A stretch of 64,000 nucleotides of DNA from Phragmites australis (GCF_958298935.1 NC_084921.1:47851001-47915000); one strand, 5' to 3'. Shown: positions 1 through 12,285, numbered from the stretch's first letter. Numbers and translations: made by a program. The notes: generated from the letters alone by a model not told the origin.

Positions 1-505
1 AACAGTAACATTAGCGTATTTGAATTTCGTTTTCCCTCTTCTTCAAAACGGTGGTCTTCTGTTACTCCAAAAATTTTAAAACATTTTTTACATGTTCCAT
101 AATCCATATGCAACCCATTTTAATTGGATTCACCAAAAAAATCCTTTGTATATTTTAAACTAAAATTCTCCAAAAAGGCTATTTTTATAACTTGTAACAA
201 TTGTTAGTGTCTCAAATAAATTCCCAAAAATCTAGAAAAATTCAATAATATTCTTCTTATGTGATAGACTAATTTCTAAAATTATTGACAGACCTAGGTT
301 ATATGATGAAAAAGTGAGTTCTTATGTGACTTTTTGGAGAATTTTAGTTTAAAATATACAAATAATTTTTTGGTGAATCCAATAAAAATAGGTTGCACAT
401 GAATTATGGAACACGTAAAAAAAGTTTTAAATTTTTTGGAGTAACAGAAGACCACCGTTTTGAAGAAGAGGGAAAGCAAAATTCAAACACGCTGATGTTA
501 CTGTT
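1..505. mobile_element. Foldback MITE with ~180-bp inverted arms
   Basis: The first ~180 bases and bases ~326-505 are near-perfect reverse complements, so the unit folds into a hairpin with a ~145-base loop. The outer ends read AACAGTAACATTAGCG and CGCTGATGTTACTGTT. No protein is encoded; open frames here are strand shadows of the arms. The left end coincides with the window edge, so the true terminus and target duplication cannot be seen. Long arms of this kind fit a Mutator-like or foldback MITE, but the superfamily is inferred. Confidence 0.75.
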
Positions 506-690
506 CATGCGCGACACTGTTCCCGAATACAGCCCTGCAGCCTATTTTTAGCACACCGTATGCCGAATACGGTACTACAGTATCATATTCGGCACATCGT
601 ATGCCGAATATGGCATTTTCGGGGTACAATGTACCGAAAATCAATTTTCGTTAAATGAAGTGCCGAATATGAACGCTAAAATTGTAAATA
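506..690. repeat. Cluster of GTATGCCGAATA-type short repeats
   Basis: Directly beyond the foldback element the motif GTATGCCGAATA occurs at ~559 and ~599, with variants CCCGAATAC at ~523 and GTGCCGAATATG at ~660. Neighbouring copies are partly inverted (CCGAATACGG). It could be subterminal repeat sequence of the same or a larger transposon. No coding potential is seen. Confidence 0.4.
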
Positions 691-770
691 CGATGATATG
701 TTGTCTATTTTAATAAATACGATCACGTATATTGTCTAATTTTGAATTTTTGCGGAAAACAATGCTATCA

Positions 771-1940
771 TTTAGAGCATGTTTGGAACAAAGAATGTAA
801 AATAGAGGAATAGGAAAAAAACGCATGAAAGTGATAGGAATGTAGTGTTAAAATGGAGGATTGAAGACACAAGGAAGAGGCTTTGGACACAGGAACTTGT
901 GACACAAGCATTTAAAAATAAGGGAATAATTAACAAGTAATTAGTACTTAGTGTTAAATTAATTAACAAACATATATACTTACATGTGAAATTTTAATTC
1001 CAGAGTTATCCTCTGACATGTGGGACCCGTGATACACTAAGTCATCTACACACATCGTCGTTATCCTCTCAACCTCCCAACTCCCTGCAGCCACGTTCTC
1101 CTTTCTCTTGCTCGCACGAGCTTCACACGGTGACGGCTATCGGACCCGATATTTAATTCCCCTATAATGCATCGATCTTTGTACCAGCAGCCGACACACA
1201 TAGATTACAATATGATAATATTATAATTCTGCTTTGATTAATATTATAACATAAAAATCTACTGATACAAAAAATTTAATTCATCGAATTTATTACATTC
1301 ACAGTTGACCAACCAAGTGAACAATATCGGAACCAAGATAACATCTCAATATCATAGACAACTTATGAGCGGACACACCATTAGTCTACTACTCATCATC
1401 TCTAACTTCAGCGAAGTTGAATGCTAGCTCTTCATCTGATTAGCAAGCAAGAGTGAGTATGGAAGATATTCACTCAGGTGTTTAATAGTTGCTTATAGAA
1501 TTAATAAGGATTGAGGCTATATGTCATAGATTTGAGCATAAAGCATGTTTTGAATTAGATGATTTGTGTGTTATCCAGTTAAAAGAGCATAACTACCACC
1601 CAAGCTTTTAAATCATAATTAGGGGTTTTGGTCTGGGAGAGGCTCTTGAAATTTTCTTAGTTCCCGTCTTTTAGACTAATGGACACACAATACCAACTAT
1701 ACTACAGCTCATACCTGCCATTCAACAAAACATGGGCTCATGGCCCATACACTCACCCATCAATGATTACTCTCAAATTGAGTCTAACCAAGATGTAGTC
1801 AAGTTGTGCATGTCTATGACCACGGACATAACTATTTAAATATATTAACACTCTGCAAGGTATACAACTTTACCACATGATATGCATAGCCTCCAACCAT
1901 TACAAGTTGTTGAGTGGACATAATGAATCTCGACACCTAG
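771..1940. other. Intergenic spacer, no gene recognised
   Basis: This is AT-rich DNA with no long open frame and no recognisable domain. A segment at ~779-960 starting GTTTGGAACAAAG resembles the ends of common grass MITEs, but I could not pair it with an inverted copy. Confidence 0.5.
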
Positions 1941-1945
1941 CCTTC

Positions 1946-2524
1946 TGACAATGGGTAGTATAAAACTACCATATCAAGATCCTATATGGTTTCCTATATT
2001 CTCAAGACATATCTCTATGTATGGAAAGAGAATTCCTAGATGTGTGAAAATTGCTCGTAGATACCCAAGATATCTCATAAATAGGTAATTTTATCTTCAA
2101 GAATGATAAAGAAAGACTCCAAGAGTCGTATAACGACCCCCTATATATACAGAGCTAGGGGACCAAGCAGAGGACAAGTCCACCGAAGCCATTAGAAGTC
2201 AATGCAACTTTATTGACACCATTCAAGCATGCAGAAGCTCTACACCCTTAAGCCCTCTGCGACTTAGATTTGTATTAGCTTGTCTCTCTGACTACATAAA
2301 AGGGAGCCCTTCGATTAGGTTTAGATCCATCTAGGCTGATCAAGCACCCCATTGTAAACAGTCTTATAGATTAATACAAGACCAACATGACGTATGGTTA
2401 TTATCTTAAGAGGGGCATTAACTTATAAAAAAAGATCGTGTGTGCACTGTGTGATTCGTCTACTCGAATCATCTCCTCCTGTTTCTATCAGTTTGTAAGA
2501 TCGACGGTTCACCAATCGTTGACA
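1946..2524 (+). repeat. 5' LTR of the 1.9-6.3 kb gypsy element
   Basis: It begins TGACAATGGGTAGTAT, ends ATCGTTGACA, and aligns along its length with 5687-6259 with scattered substitutions. A TATATATAC box at ~2143 followed by CAGAGCTAGGGGACC could be the core promoter. Confidence 0.87.
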
Positions 2525-2526
2525 GC

Positions 2527-2544
2527 TGGCGTTGTCCATGGGGA
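2527..2544 (+). other. Primer-binding site of gypsy element
   Basis: TGGCGTTGTCCATGGGGA begins two bases after the left LTR. The TGGCG start and GGGGA end match the usual complement of a tRNA 3' end used by plant gypsy elements; the middle looks mutated. Confidence 0.7.
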
Positions 2545-3139
2545 TTATGACCAATGACACCGAATCTTTGCCATAACCTCGAGGTATAGAATTGTACTTT
2601 GATGTATTGCTGCTCAAAAGCTCGAGGAGCTAGGGCAACCCTCCTCTCCCTAAGCAGAGAATGTCTGCTATATGTTTTGTAGATTGACTTTCTGATTACG
2701 ATCAATGTGGCTGAGTACAAAGGTTTGCTTGCTAGTCTTCGAGTAGCTCCATGCACTCGGCATCTGCCATCCCTTCATGAATTGAGATTCGTAGTTGGTG
2801 GTGAAGCGAGTTGGTAAGGAATATTAAACCTTATACAAGACCATGACAGCTTACTTTGCCAGGGGGGGAGGGGGGGAGGAAGCTAGAAAAGAAATTCATC
2901 AGACTCGAGAAAAGACAGTTGCCTCGCCGATAGTCTTGCCCGACTAGCCACCTCATGACCTCTAGGACATCCAGGATCTTTGCAGAAAGACTCTGACTCT
3001 TGAAGCCGTCAATGCAAGATGATATAGCCGAATGAGTAGTGATCTATAAGACCTATAACTAACTTAGGGGCTCACCAGGAATCGACGCCCCACAAGGAGT
3101 CATGTGGCAACTCGTAGCTCCGCTTGATTATGAAGATAT

Positions 3140-3632
3140 GTGGATGTATCTAATCCGCAAGTTTCTTCAGAATCGAGTTGTTCTCGAGGATGAGCCACTA
3201 TCTGAGTAGATTTCCCATATGGCCAGGATGTATAACTTGGTCAATGGTGTCGTCTATCATAGTGACACCCACAAATTGCTTATGAGGTGCACCTCTCGGA
3301 AGCAGAGTAGTGAACTACTCAAGGAAACCCATGGAAGGGTGTATGAAGTTCACGCTTCCTTCCAAACCATGGTAGAAAATGTTTTCAGACAAGGTTTCTA
3401 CTAGCCTACGGTTCACCATGATGCAAGTGAGGTGATAAAAAGATTCGTCAAGTGTTGGTTTTATAGTAGACGTGTCCATCAACCCGCTCAAGCTCTACAG
3501 ACGATCTCCCTGTCTTGGCTTTCGCCATTTAGGGTCTGGATATTCTGGGACCCCTTCCCGGCATCGCCCAAAGGCTTCACGTTCCTTTTAACTTTCTCCG
3601 GTATCACTACCAAGAAAGAACTCAAGTGCTGA
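3140..3632 (+). pseudogene. Gypsy (Tat-type) integrase fragment
   Basis: Translation gives an integrase zinc-binding and early catalytic region. The segment around residues YNLVNGVVYHSDTHKLLMRC is followed by VFRQGFY and then PTVHHDASEVIKRFVKCWFY, which corresponds to the GFYWPT...C..C stretch of Tat integrases. PAQALQTISLSW and FWDPFPASPKGFTFLL follow, where the family has WGLDMVGPFP. A stop replaces Trp after GFY, another stop precedes ISHMARM, and the catalytic Asp region is altered, so it is not functional. Assignment to Tat rests on remembered family similarity, not on a search. Confidence 0.8.
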
Positions 3633-3938
3633 TACGATCAACAGAATATCAAAATCCCTCCGGAGCTACTACAACCAAGAGGTCCGACAACCAACACTCC
3701 AAGCCGGAAACCTAGTTCTACGACCTGTTTAGAGCCAACAAAACAACAACAACCTATCTTGAGGTGGGAGGGTCTCTAGATGGTGGTTGAGTCTACTCAC
3801 TTTGGGTCTCTTAGCAATGGAGGATGGACGATTCTTCAATAATTATTGGAACATTGATCAACTCTAAAAGTTTTATATGTATGTACTAAGAGTAAGTTTA
3901 GCTATTAAATGTTCATATTACCCAAAAGGTCGGTTGAA

Positions 3939-4456
3939 TAGGGATGCCAATGGGAACATTTTACCCGCGTGCCCAGTAAAAACCCTAATGGGTGCGATTT
4001 GGGATCCAATTTTTACCCGTGGGTATAGGTGTGAGTTTGAAGTTAAACCCAACAAGTACGGAGAGATGGGTATGAAATAGGTTTACATGTGTCCGCTTCA
4101 CCCGTGTACCTGCTCCACACATCTTGCACTAAGTTGTATGTTTGAACTATATGGTAATATACTAATGTAATATGCATGCTATGTATATATGAGATGTTTT
4201 TCTATTATTTTAGTTGATATGCATGTTTAAATTGCTGATATTATTATTATATACTTGATCTTATGTTCAATGCAAGTTTACTATCTTGGCGGGTATACGA
4301 GCGTGCCCACGAGTATGTGATGCTCACGGGTGGCGGGCGTGGGAGTCAGGCTTTACCTGTAGCAGGTACTAGATGAGGGCGCAGGTTTGTAAATTAGCTC
4401 GCGGGAAGGATTTGTATAGCTTCTACCCGTGGGTATGCTACCCGTTACCATCCCTA
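3939..4456. mobile_element. hAT-type MITE nested in the gypsy element
   Basis: Terminal inverted repeats read TAGGGATGCCAATGGG at the left and, reversed, TAGGGATGGTAACGGG at the right. Subterminal CCCGTGGGTA motifs recur inside. It is flanked by 8-bp duplications CGGTTGAA (3931-3938) and CGCTTGAA (4457-4464), which differ at one base. Eight-bp duplications and a TAGGG terminus are typical of hAT elements. At 518 bp and without a transposase it is non-autonomous. Confidence 0.82.
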
Positions 4457-5686
4457 CGCTTGAATCTCTTTGTGTTATTTTTTCTCTTCCCTAAACTAAA
4501 CATCTCACACCCTTAAGATGAGTACATAGGCAGTAAGCTGCAATCCAGGTACCTTTACCTATCGCGTGCAACATGATAATCCTGGATAAGGTCACATGAG
4601 AATCGACTTTAGGAAACAAGAGTTTCCATGACTAGAGGGGAAGTATCTTTTCTCTTAACCCAATCGGTAATTCATAATGGCTAGTCGACAATTTTTATCC
4701 TTTTATCTTTGACTGCCTATATGACTTTTCTTCCCAAATAACAGTTGGCACTGGATGAATACAATATACCAAGAGCTAACGACAACATATTGTGCATGTG
4801 TCAAAGCAACTTCCTTTACGTGGAGACGATATTCTAAGTTACGACCTTGCGGGATGTGACGAAGGTTCCTTATCGCGTCCTCGAGTTCCTGAGGGCTACG
4901 ATGCCTCCCACTCACGTTGGACCTAGGGCTGACCCGATTAAACTCCCTAATTATTAAGAAAGTCATCTTACTCTAGCCAAAACATGTAAAATTTACATCT
5001 TGTTCCTTTATATTTATCAAGAAGTCCCACCATATTCATTTACATCTTTTTATTTTTTACTAATAAAATAATAAGTTTCTGTTTCCAAGCACATGTTATA
5101 GAATAAATCCTATGGAGACTGAGCAATTCTCCGACTAACCATCGTAGTGGTTTCGAGTACTGCTTGGAGCTATGATCTTCTGTGCCAGGGTCCCATCGCA
5201 TTTGATGTTCAGGATTATTCCAACGCATGCGGGGACTATTGATATGAAATACCAGGAGAGCTGGCGCACTACACTAACGAATGTGCTTAGTTTCCAAACA
5301 TCATCGTGATCCTTTGCTAGAAAAGGAGGAAATATTCTTTCTCTATCATGAGAAATCTTTACCACGATGGTTCAACTTCCGAAATATCCAGCAGATGGAG
5401 AGCTAGATGATCCCCAACCTTCTTAGAATCCTGAGAAGTTGGGACGATGCTTATCAGTTGACCAGGATTCGAATGAGGTGACTATCTGGAGGCTCACAGA
5501 GCTACCCCGGAGAAGGCCTAATATCCCAACTAGATGACCTAATGACAACTAGAAACCCGGATAGACGTACATCCTACCTGGAAGCCTGAGTTATCACTCG
5601 GAGAGGTAGCCTATCGAGATGTATTCCTTGGCTGGGCTAAGTTTCTTGATCCATCGCAGCCTTATTTCATATACTGATAGGGAGCT

Positions 5687-6259
5687 TGATAATAGGTAGT
5701 ATAAAATTATCGTATCAGGGTCCCCTAGAGTTTTTTATATTCTTGAGGTATATCTCTATGATTGAGAAGTGAATCCCTAGATGTATGAAAATTGCCCACA
5801 TATGCACAAGATATCTTGTAAACAGGTAAGTTTATTTCCAAGAATAATAAGGAAAGACTCCAAGAGTTGTATGATGACCCCTATATATACAGAGCCAGGG
5901 GACCCTACAGAGGATAAGTCCACCGAAGCCATTAAGTCAAAACAACTCAATTGACACCAATCAAGCCTGCGGAAGCTCTACGCCCTTGAGCTTTCTATGA
6001 CTTAGATCTGTATTAGCTTCTCTCCCTGACTACATATAAGGAAGCCCTTCAACTAGGTTTAGATCCATCTAGACTAGTCAAACACCTCATTGTAAACAGT
6101 CTCAGAGATTAATACAAGACCAACGTGACGTAGAGCTATTATACTAAGAGAGGCTTAAACCTGTATAAGATCGTGTGTGCACTATGTGATTTGTCTACTT
6201 GGAGCATCCCCTATTATCTCTATAGGTTCATAAAATCGATGATTCACCAATCATCGACA
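5687..6259 (+). repeat. 3' LTR of the 1.9-6.3 kb gypsy element
   Basis: Begins TGATAATAGGTAGTAT and ends ATCATCGACA. It is homologous to 1946-2524 and followed at once by target duplication CCTTC. Confidence 0.87.
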
Positions 6260-6264
6260 CCTTC

Positions 6265-8672
6265 TTTATTAGATTCCCACCTACGAAACACCCTAGTGGC
6301 GCGTGATTTTTATTTCATTTCATATGATTATAGTGTCCAGCTGGACCTCAAGCACCACGTAGGTTATATTAATCCGTTCCTAGTCTCCCGTTGCTCTGAG
6401 ACCTCTGGTTGTTCTCTGGTTAGGTTGGATAAGGTGGCTTAGCGTAATGGCATAATGATTCAATCCTTACATGGCTGATGCAATCATCTTCAATTGTACC
6501 GAATACATAAGGCATACTTGCTCCCGAAAGGCACTCTCCCTCGAAGACTACGTTACTCACCCCGACATAACATGTTTTCATAATTTTTACCATACACCCT
6601 ACATTTCCTAAACACAAGTCAACAAGCACCACACCTCATTCCACACATTGCAATTTTATGGAAGGTAATAGATATTGACCATGTGTAATCATCTCTGAAT
6701 AAAGAAGTATCCCTTCTAAGCATACTAGTTGGCAATGCATCATATAAACATTTTTATAATTAATGATGGAGGTAAACTAAGGCTATCATGGAACATGGTA
6801 TGGAAGTACTCAAGACATGGTATAGCAAGATAGGTCAGGACTATCATAAGTATTTGAATTAGAGTGGGTATAAAGCATGAAGGTGTATATCATGTTTTAA
6901 ATTCAATATTTTAATTTATGAAACTTAAGTCCAACATGGTAAAGGAAGAACTTGTCTTTCTCAAAATCCTTTTGTTCTTCCTCTTAGTCTGGGTTTTTAG
7001 ATTTCACTACAAACTCTTCTTCCTTATAGTCTGGCTGGCAAGATCCTTCTGCCCCTCAAGCAGCCAACCATTGTGTCCTGCGTCACTGCATCACGCATTC
7101 AGGCGGGTTTGGCCCCAGGCAACCAAACCCCATCTATAAGAGGATTTAGGGAGCGTAGGATACCGCCGATGCTTGGGATCCGACGTTCACTATCAAACTG
7201 TTACTTTGCTGTGATGGTATGTTAGAGTAGGATTTCTCCGAGAAAAAAAAAAGACCAAGAGATTCAATCTGTAAATTTGGGAGATGCAGCTTACATATGT
7301 GTTGACATGAAAGAAAGTGATAACATAAACGATGCATTCCACCCAAATTTGTCTCACCCAACGAAGATCATCCACTCCGGCAGGTCCCCGGGAAGGCCGG
7401 AACCAGAGCCAAGCGGCACGGCAGGGCAAGGCAACCCGTGCGCTGCCAAGGAACCTGTGCGCGGGAGCTGGCTGAAGGTCTCGTCGACCGAGGCAGGCAG
7501 ACAGGCATATATGCTAGCCTGGCCTAGCCGCCTAGCCATGTCTTTGCCTATGCATAATTTAACGCCCTAAAATATCACAGCTGCCGCTAAATAACATAGC
7601 ATCGCTTCTGCCAAAATCTTTGCCTCTGATCACAGCACACGGGTGGATGGACGTTGCCGTCCTCATCAATGAAACGAAGCCTATATTCTCGCACAGTCCA
7701 ACCCCTGCATGCGGCCTGCGGGGATCATATAGCGCGTACACTTGGACAGCACGCATGGAGCCACACGCATGGAGCCCACGCAACCCAGGCACCCAGCCAA
7801 TGATCTAACCTCGGTATTTCCAACCATATATTGTGTGTTTTGTTGTTAGTATGAGTTTTCGTATAGCTGTAATATACATTCTGAATAAATAGAAGCAGAC
7901 TGAACAGATGCAGTGACTCAAAAAGAAGAGTGTTTTGTTATATGTATAAGCGGATTCAATCACCCTACATTTTCTAATGTAATGACCATATAAAGGTGTT
8001 CGATTGCTTATATGAACGGATGCGATGACCCTGCACATGAGACTAACAAGAGGCTCGTTGCAGTACTGTAGTAGATGTAATATATCCACGGGGCCAGACT
8101 TCATAGAGAAGCTCAATTCGAACGTATCGACTGAGCCATGCTCCAACTATATAATTACATCTATGAATACAATAAAAAACAATACATACAGACAACTAAA
8201 CAACCTTCTCCGCGAGAATATACACACCCACAGTCACTACTAATTTTTTTAGAATCTACAATTCACCTATATCATTAAGGAAAGTTAGAGTAGCCTCCGC
8301 CGCCGGGAGGCACGAATCAGCTTATGGTCCTACTACAAAGGGAATTAGACGGACGTAACGACTATGCTTGGAAACCTAGCCGTACCGTAGATCAACCGAC
8401 AATAGCGGCAACCCGGCACACCTCCATAGTGAAACTAGTACTATGTACAAAAGTTGATCATGTCATCTATAACACCATAGATAACTCCTTCAACGCAGTA
8501 GCTATAATATGCTGTACAAATTTAATACGAGTCCACATTTATTGAAGTTTCTATATGTTGTAACGTGCGCTATATATTGAATACTAATTATTATTCTTAT
8601 CTGCTCTACATAAGAAACATATGCCTAACACATTTATAGCTAGCTGACATGCATACCGGAGATACCCTTACT
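6265..8672. other. Intergenic DNA downstream of the bHLH gene
   Basis: I recognise no gene here. A terminus-like stretch ending GGCAACCAAACCCC near 7132 resembles a hAT or PIF MITE end, but I did not find its partner. The 7360-7800 part is GC-richer with short uninformative frames. 7800-8560 is AT-rich. Confidence 0.45.
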
Positions 8673-8944
8673 TCTGTTTAGATTGGCTTTTTTTTTTCTT
8701 CAGTTTTTTCTAAAAAAATTAGATGCTATCCAAACAACTCGTTTATAGGCTCAGTTTTTGGTAGCTTTTGGCTGATTGATGAAGTGGTTGTGGCTTAAAT
8801 AAATTAAAAGCTGAAAAATATATTTTAACTGGCTTTTCTAGCTTTTGAGTATACTGAAAAACTAAAAAATTATTATAAAAATCAACCACCACAGTAGCTT
8901 TATCAGCTAACAAAAACTTAAGAGCCACGTACCTATTCAAACAG
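8673..8944. mobile_element. Possible MITE
   Basis: The left edge TCTGTTTAGATTGGCTTTT and the reversed right edge TCTGTTTGAATAGG are similar, with AT-rich filler between them, as in many grass MITEs. I could not identify a clean target duplication, so both limits and family are uncertain. Confidence 0.35.
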
Positions 8945-9459
8945 ATCCTTATAACGTCTCACCGAAACTTCAACCGCCTTAAAACATATTATAAGTACTA
9001 GAAAGCCCTAACATGTGTACTCGAGTATATCTTAATATTTAATTATTTCGCCTCGTCCTGCAGGAAGAATTAGTTGTTAGCATGCATCAGCTAGCTAGGG
9101 TATCGATCGATGATTGAGTTCTCTTTATAAAACCCGAAGAAAGGAGAGAAACCAAAAAGGGAAACTCTGCAAGTGATATTTAGTTGGATAGAAGAACAAC
9201 ACTAAGCAAATTAACATACAAGTTCACAGTTTTAGCATCTCGATCGGATTCTTCGATACGTTGAAAAGTGCATGCGTAAAGTCCTATCTAGTCTGTGACC
9301 ATTGATGACTATTGATCAACAGAGAGTAACAGAACCCATGCATGCATGCTCTGGAAAACTAACTGACCAACCGGTTATGGAATACTAAGCTTTGCTAATT
9401 AGATCTAGCTAGCAGATACGAACGTACGGAAGCTGCCATATGTAACTACTGGCTACTTT

Positions 9460-10104
9460 CTAATAAGAACCGGGCAGATCAGTCTCCTCTTCGAGGTTAC
9501 ACACAGAGTAGAATGCGGCTGCAGGCTCTTCGACGAAGACGCAAGAAGGCAAAGGAGGCAGCTCGTGCGCACCACTCATCTGCCCTGGATCGAGCAACTG
9601 CAGCTGATGGGCAACGACGTTGTCATAGATCACCGCTTCCAGCATCGGCACTTGGAGCTGCATCGCCTCATCACATGCGCCACGGCCATTAGATGCATCG
9701 GGCATCACCTCATCAGCACCAGCTGCGGCAGAGTAAGCGGAGGCGAACTCATGACATCCCTCCCCGTGCTGCATGAGCGCGGCCTGGTGCAGGCTGACCT
9801 GCGCCTTGAGGAACTTGACGTAGTGGATGGCCTGCTCGAGCATGGACACCGTGTCCATCTTGCTGCCCCCCGGCACGAGGCTGCGGAGCACGCGGAAGCG
9901 GTCGCTGATCCGGTGCCGCCGCTCGCGCGCCGCGACGCTCTGGGGGTCCGTCGAGAGCTTAGCCCCGGGGCGCCGCCGCACGCCACCACCGCTGCGCACC
10001 ATGCTGTCGCTGAGGCCGGCCGCCGGGTGTTGGAGGTAGGGCTGCGGGTGGATGATGGGGAAGTCGCGTGGGTCATGCATGTTTTGGTAGTGATATGGAT
10101 CCAT
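9460..10104 (-). CDS. LAX1: bHLH transcription factor, LAX PANICLE1 / barren stalk1 type
   Basis: The 214-residue protein matches the LAX1/BA1 family in length and layout: a short N-terminus [17 protein letters not shown], a basic-helix-loop-helix at residues ~51-107, and an acidic tail. The basic region contains [17 protein letters not shown], and the loop contains LVPGGSKMD followed by helix 2 [16 protein letters not shown]. The position of the canonical E-box-contacting Glu is Ala, as in the related HECATE group, so DNA recognition may be non-canonical. In rice and maize this family promotes axillary meristem initiation in shoot and inflorescence; it acts in the nucleus, and the role here is inferred from family. 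The frame is open upstream to 10254, but I chose Met at 10104 because the family N-terminus begins there and a TATA-like box lies ~110 bp upstream, inside the longer frame's 5' part. It is a single exon, with no frameshift. A copia element sits upstream. Confidence 0.9.
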   Translation of the reverse strand: MDPYHYQNMHDPRDFPIIHPQPYLQHPAAGLSDSMVRSGGGVRRRPGAKLSTDPQSVAARERRHRISDRFRVLRSLVPGGSKMDTVSMLEQAIHYVKFLKAQVSLHQAALMQHGEGCHEFASAYSAAAGADEVMPDASNGRGACDEAMQLQVPMLEAVIYDNVVAHQLQLLDPGQMSGAHELPPLPSCVFVEEPAAAFYSVCNLEEETDLPGSY

Positions 10105-10210
10105 AGCTAGGATGCGCAGACGCCTAGCTGCTGTAACCTCTACAGTGTGCTGTTGCCTTGCCGGTTTCAGCCCTAGAGCTATGGCTTTCGGAGTGGAGGG
10201 CCATGGTGGG

Positions 10211-10219
10211 TATATATAA
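10211..10219 (-). promoter_or_regulatory. TATA-like box of the bHLH gene
   Basis: On the minus strand this reads TTATATATA, 107 bp upstream of the chosen ATG at 10104. That would place transcription start near 10180 and give a ~75-base leader. Assigned from sequence and spacing only. Confidence 0.55.
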
Positions 10220-10907
10220 TCAACATGGAACCGCATGGGAGAGTATAAGCACATGCAAAGTACGACCTAATTTGCGTTTTCCCTGTATATATGCGTCCCA
10301 GTTTGGCAAAAAGGGTTTTTCCACTCGGCACCGGGACTCCTTGAAAAGCAGGAATGAAGAAACAAACAAATTTCGTCATAAAACACCCAAATTTGATAGA
10401 AATACAAGTGCAAAACAAATCTAAACACATGAAAGTTACAGGAACAACCACTTAGACAGACAAAAAAACACAAAAATTCAAACAAAGAGGAATTTCGTAT
10501 GAGACAAAGCAACTTTTCCATGAGGTTAGACCTTAAGTATGAGTTTCTTCTGAATTTGGTAGGAATTTCGTAGGATTATTCTTAGATGCTCATTTCTTTA
10601 TTTCAAAAGGCTCATATGGAAGTTTTTCCATAAGATCCAAATTCTTTGAAGCTCCTCCATTTTTCTTCTGTTGCAAAGAGGGGAAAACTTGAGGTATGAG
10701 TGACAGTTTGACAATTGAATTGTTATATATGATGCATATTCGGTAGAAAACTAAACTCCGTACGGACAATGCAAGTCCAGTTATACGTTAAATATGCTGA
10801 TGTGTAGGCAATCATGTACGTACAGATCACAAACGCAACTTTCATGGACGGAAAGTACACGAGAACTGGCAGCTCTCTACCTTCTAACAAGTGACGCATA
10901 CAGTGTG

Positions 10908-11556
10908 CGTACGCTCCTGCCCAGGATAACGAGCACGACCAGCTCTTTCATGACCATGCCAGCGACCAGAATGTGCACGTGAGACTTCGTGCTCGAGCGA
11001 CCAGTGCGACGCGAGCACGTGAGCGCCCGACCGCAATTCGTGACTACACGTGCGCCCGACCACGAGTTGCGACCTCACGATTCGACGAGTACGATCATGC
11101 AATCCGCCACGGAGTACGTGCTCGAGCACACGACCACCAAATACGTGCTGCACTCAAACGAATCAAACAGCTATACGCGCGTCACGTACTATCCGGCCAG
11201 AATGAACTCGCGTATCTCGACGAGAAGCAAATAGAACGTCAAATAGCAAAAACTCGATGAGAACGAAAGCAAAACTGATGCTTTCTTTGGAGGAATTTTC
11301 TATTCTATTCAATTTTTCTCAACTTACGACTTGCACAACTCTATGTCTTACTTAAAAAAAATTAAAGATTACAACTCATATTTATAGTGACCTGCTAACT
11401 CTCAATCCTAACTGAATCGTGTCATCCCACGATCCGACTCTGACTCAAACTCTAACTACTCCCGTGCATACCGCACGATCGAACCTTGCAAGTTACGACT
11501 AGGACTCTAGACTTCAATCGAGTCCCCGAGGCCCACGACAAGGATTAAGTCCAACA
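10908..11556 (-). repeat. 3' LTR of copia element
   Basis: Matches 15940-16585 from TACGCTCCTGCC through GACTTCAATCGAGTC to TCCAACA. The first base is C where the other LTR has T. It is preceded on the minus strand by the polypurine tract. Confidence 0.88.
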
Positions 11557-11570
11557 TACTCCCCCCTAAT
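11557..11570 (-). other. Polypurine tract of copia element
   Basis: Minus-strand ATTAGGGGGGAGTA lies directly before the 3' LTR, the place where plus-strand DNA synthesis is primed. Confidence 0.75.
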
Positions 11571-11658
11571 CTTGTCGTGGGTCAAGATCATGAAATCCCA
11601 AAAGATGTCGCATGACCGCCAGCTTCACCACCGGTAATGCCTACGTTAGAGCGTCAGC

Positions 11659-11940
11659 TCACTGCTCCTCTATGCAGATGAAATCTACCTCAATCTCGCC
11701 TTCTCCAATGCACTCACGGATGAAATGAAACTTGGTGTCAATATGTTTAATGCGGCCATGAAACACTGGATTCTTCATCAAAGCAATCGCTGATTTGTTA
11801 TAAACAAATAATTTGACTGCTTTGGGATCTTCTCCTATCAGCTCTCCCAACAGACTTCTAAGCCACAGTGTTTGGCATGCCGCCGCCATTGCCGCCATGA
11901 ACTCAGCCTCGCAAGGAGACAAAGCAACCGTTTTCTACTC
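11659..11940 (-). pseudogene. Copia RNase H fragment
   Basis: Encodes SPCEAEFMAAMAAACQTLWL then LFVYNKSAIALMKNPVFHGR and KHIDTKFHFIRECI, which is the copia RNase H end of pol. The usual D-N-x-S-A-I motif reads YNKSAI, so a catalytic Asp is replaced by Tyr. It lies just inside the 3' LTR, as expected. Confidence 0.85.
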
Positions 11941-12285
11941 CTACAAGTTCCATGACACCAAGCTATTATTAATGTAGAAAGCCATACCTCCAGTACTCTT
12001 CCTGTCATCCATGTCATCAGCTAGATCACTATCTGTGTAGCCAGTGATCACCTATGTTTCTCCTCCTCTGGTATACACAATACCATAATGCACGGTGCCC
12101 TTCAAATACCGAAGAATTTACTTCACTGTCTTACGATGCATCATCGTGGGCTTCTCCATAAATCTGCTTGCCAACCCGATAGAAAATGAAAAGTCAAGTC
12201 TTGTGTGGAGCAAATACCTTAGACAACTAATGATGCATCGATACTCGGTTGCATCCACTGACTGTCCATTTGGATCCTTATGCAG

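Larger units (their letters stand above)
1946..6259 (+). mobile_element. Short Tat-type Ty3/gypsy LTR element, decayed
   Basis: Two direct LTRs (1946-2524 and 5687-6259) flank a 3.2-kb interior, and the whole is bounded by an exact 5-bp target duplication CCTTC at 1941-1945 and 6260-6264. A primer-binding site follows the left LTR, and a purine stretch GATAGGGAGCT abuts the right one, so the element reads on the plus strand. The only recognisable protein is an integrase relic; gag, protease and reverse transcriptase are missing or unrecognisable. The interior is much shorter than an autonomous gypsy element. A hAT MITE at 3939-4456 is nested inside. Confidence 0.88.

Noticed and set aside
9565..10110. 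181-codon plus-strand frame opposite the bHLH gene
   Set aside because: Antisense shadow of a GC-rich coding exon with no family similarity.
10105..10254. N-terminal extension of the bHLH frame by 50 codons
   Set aside because: The TATA-like box at 10211-10219 lies inside it, and the family N-terminus begins at the Met at 10104.
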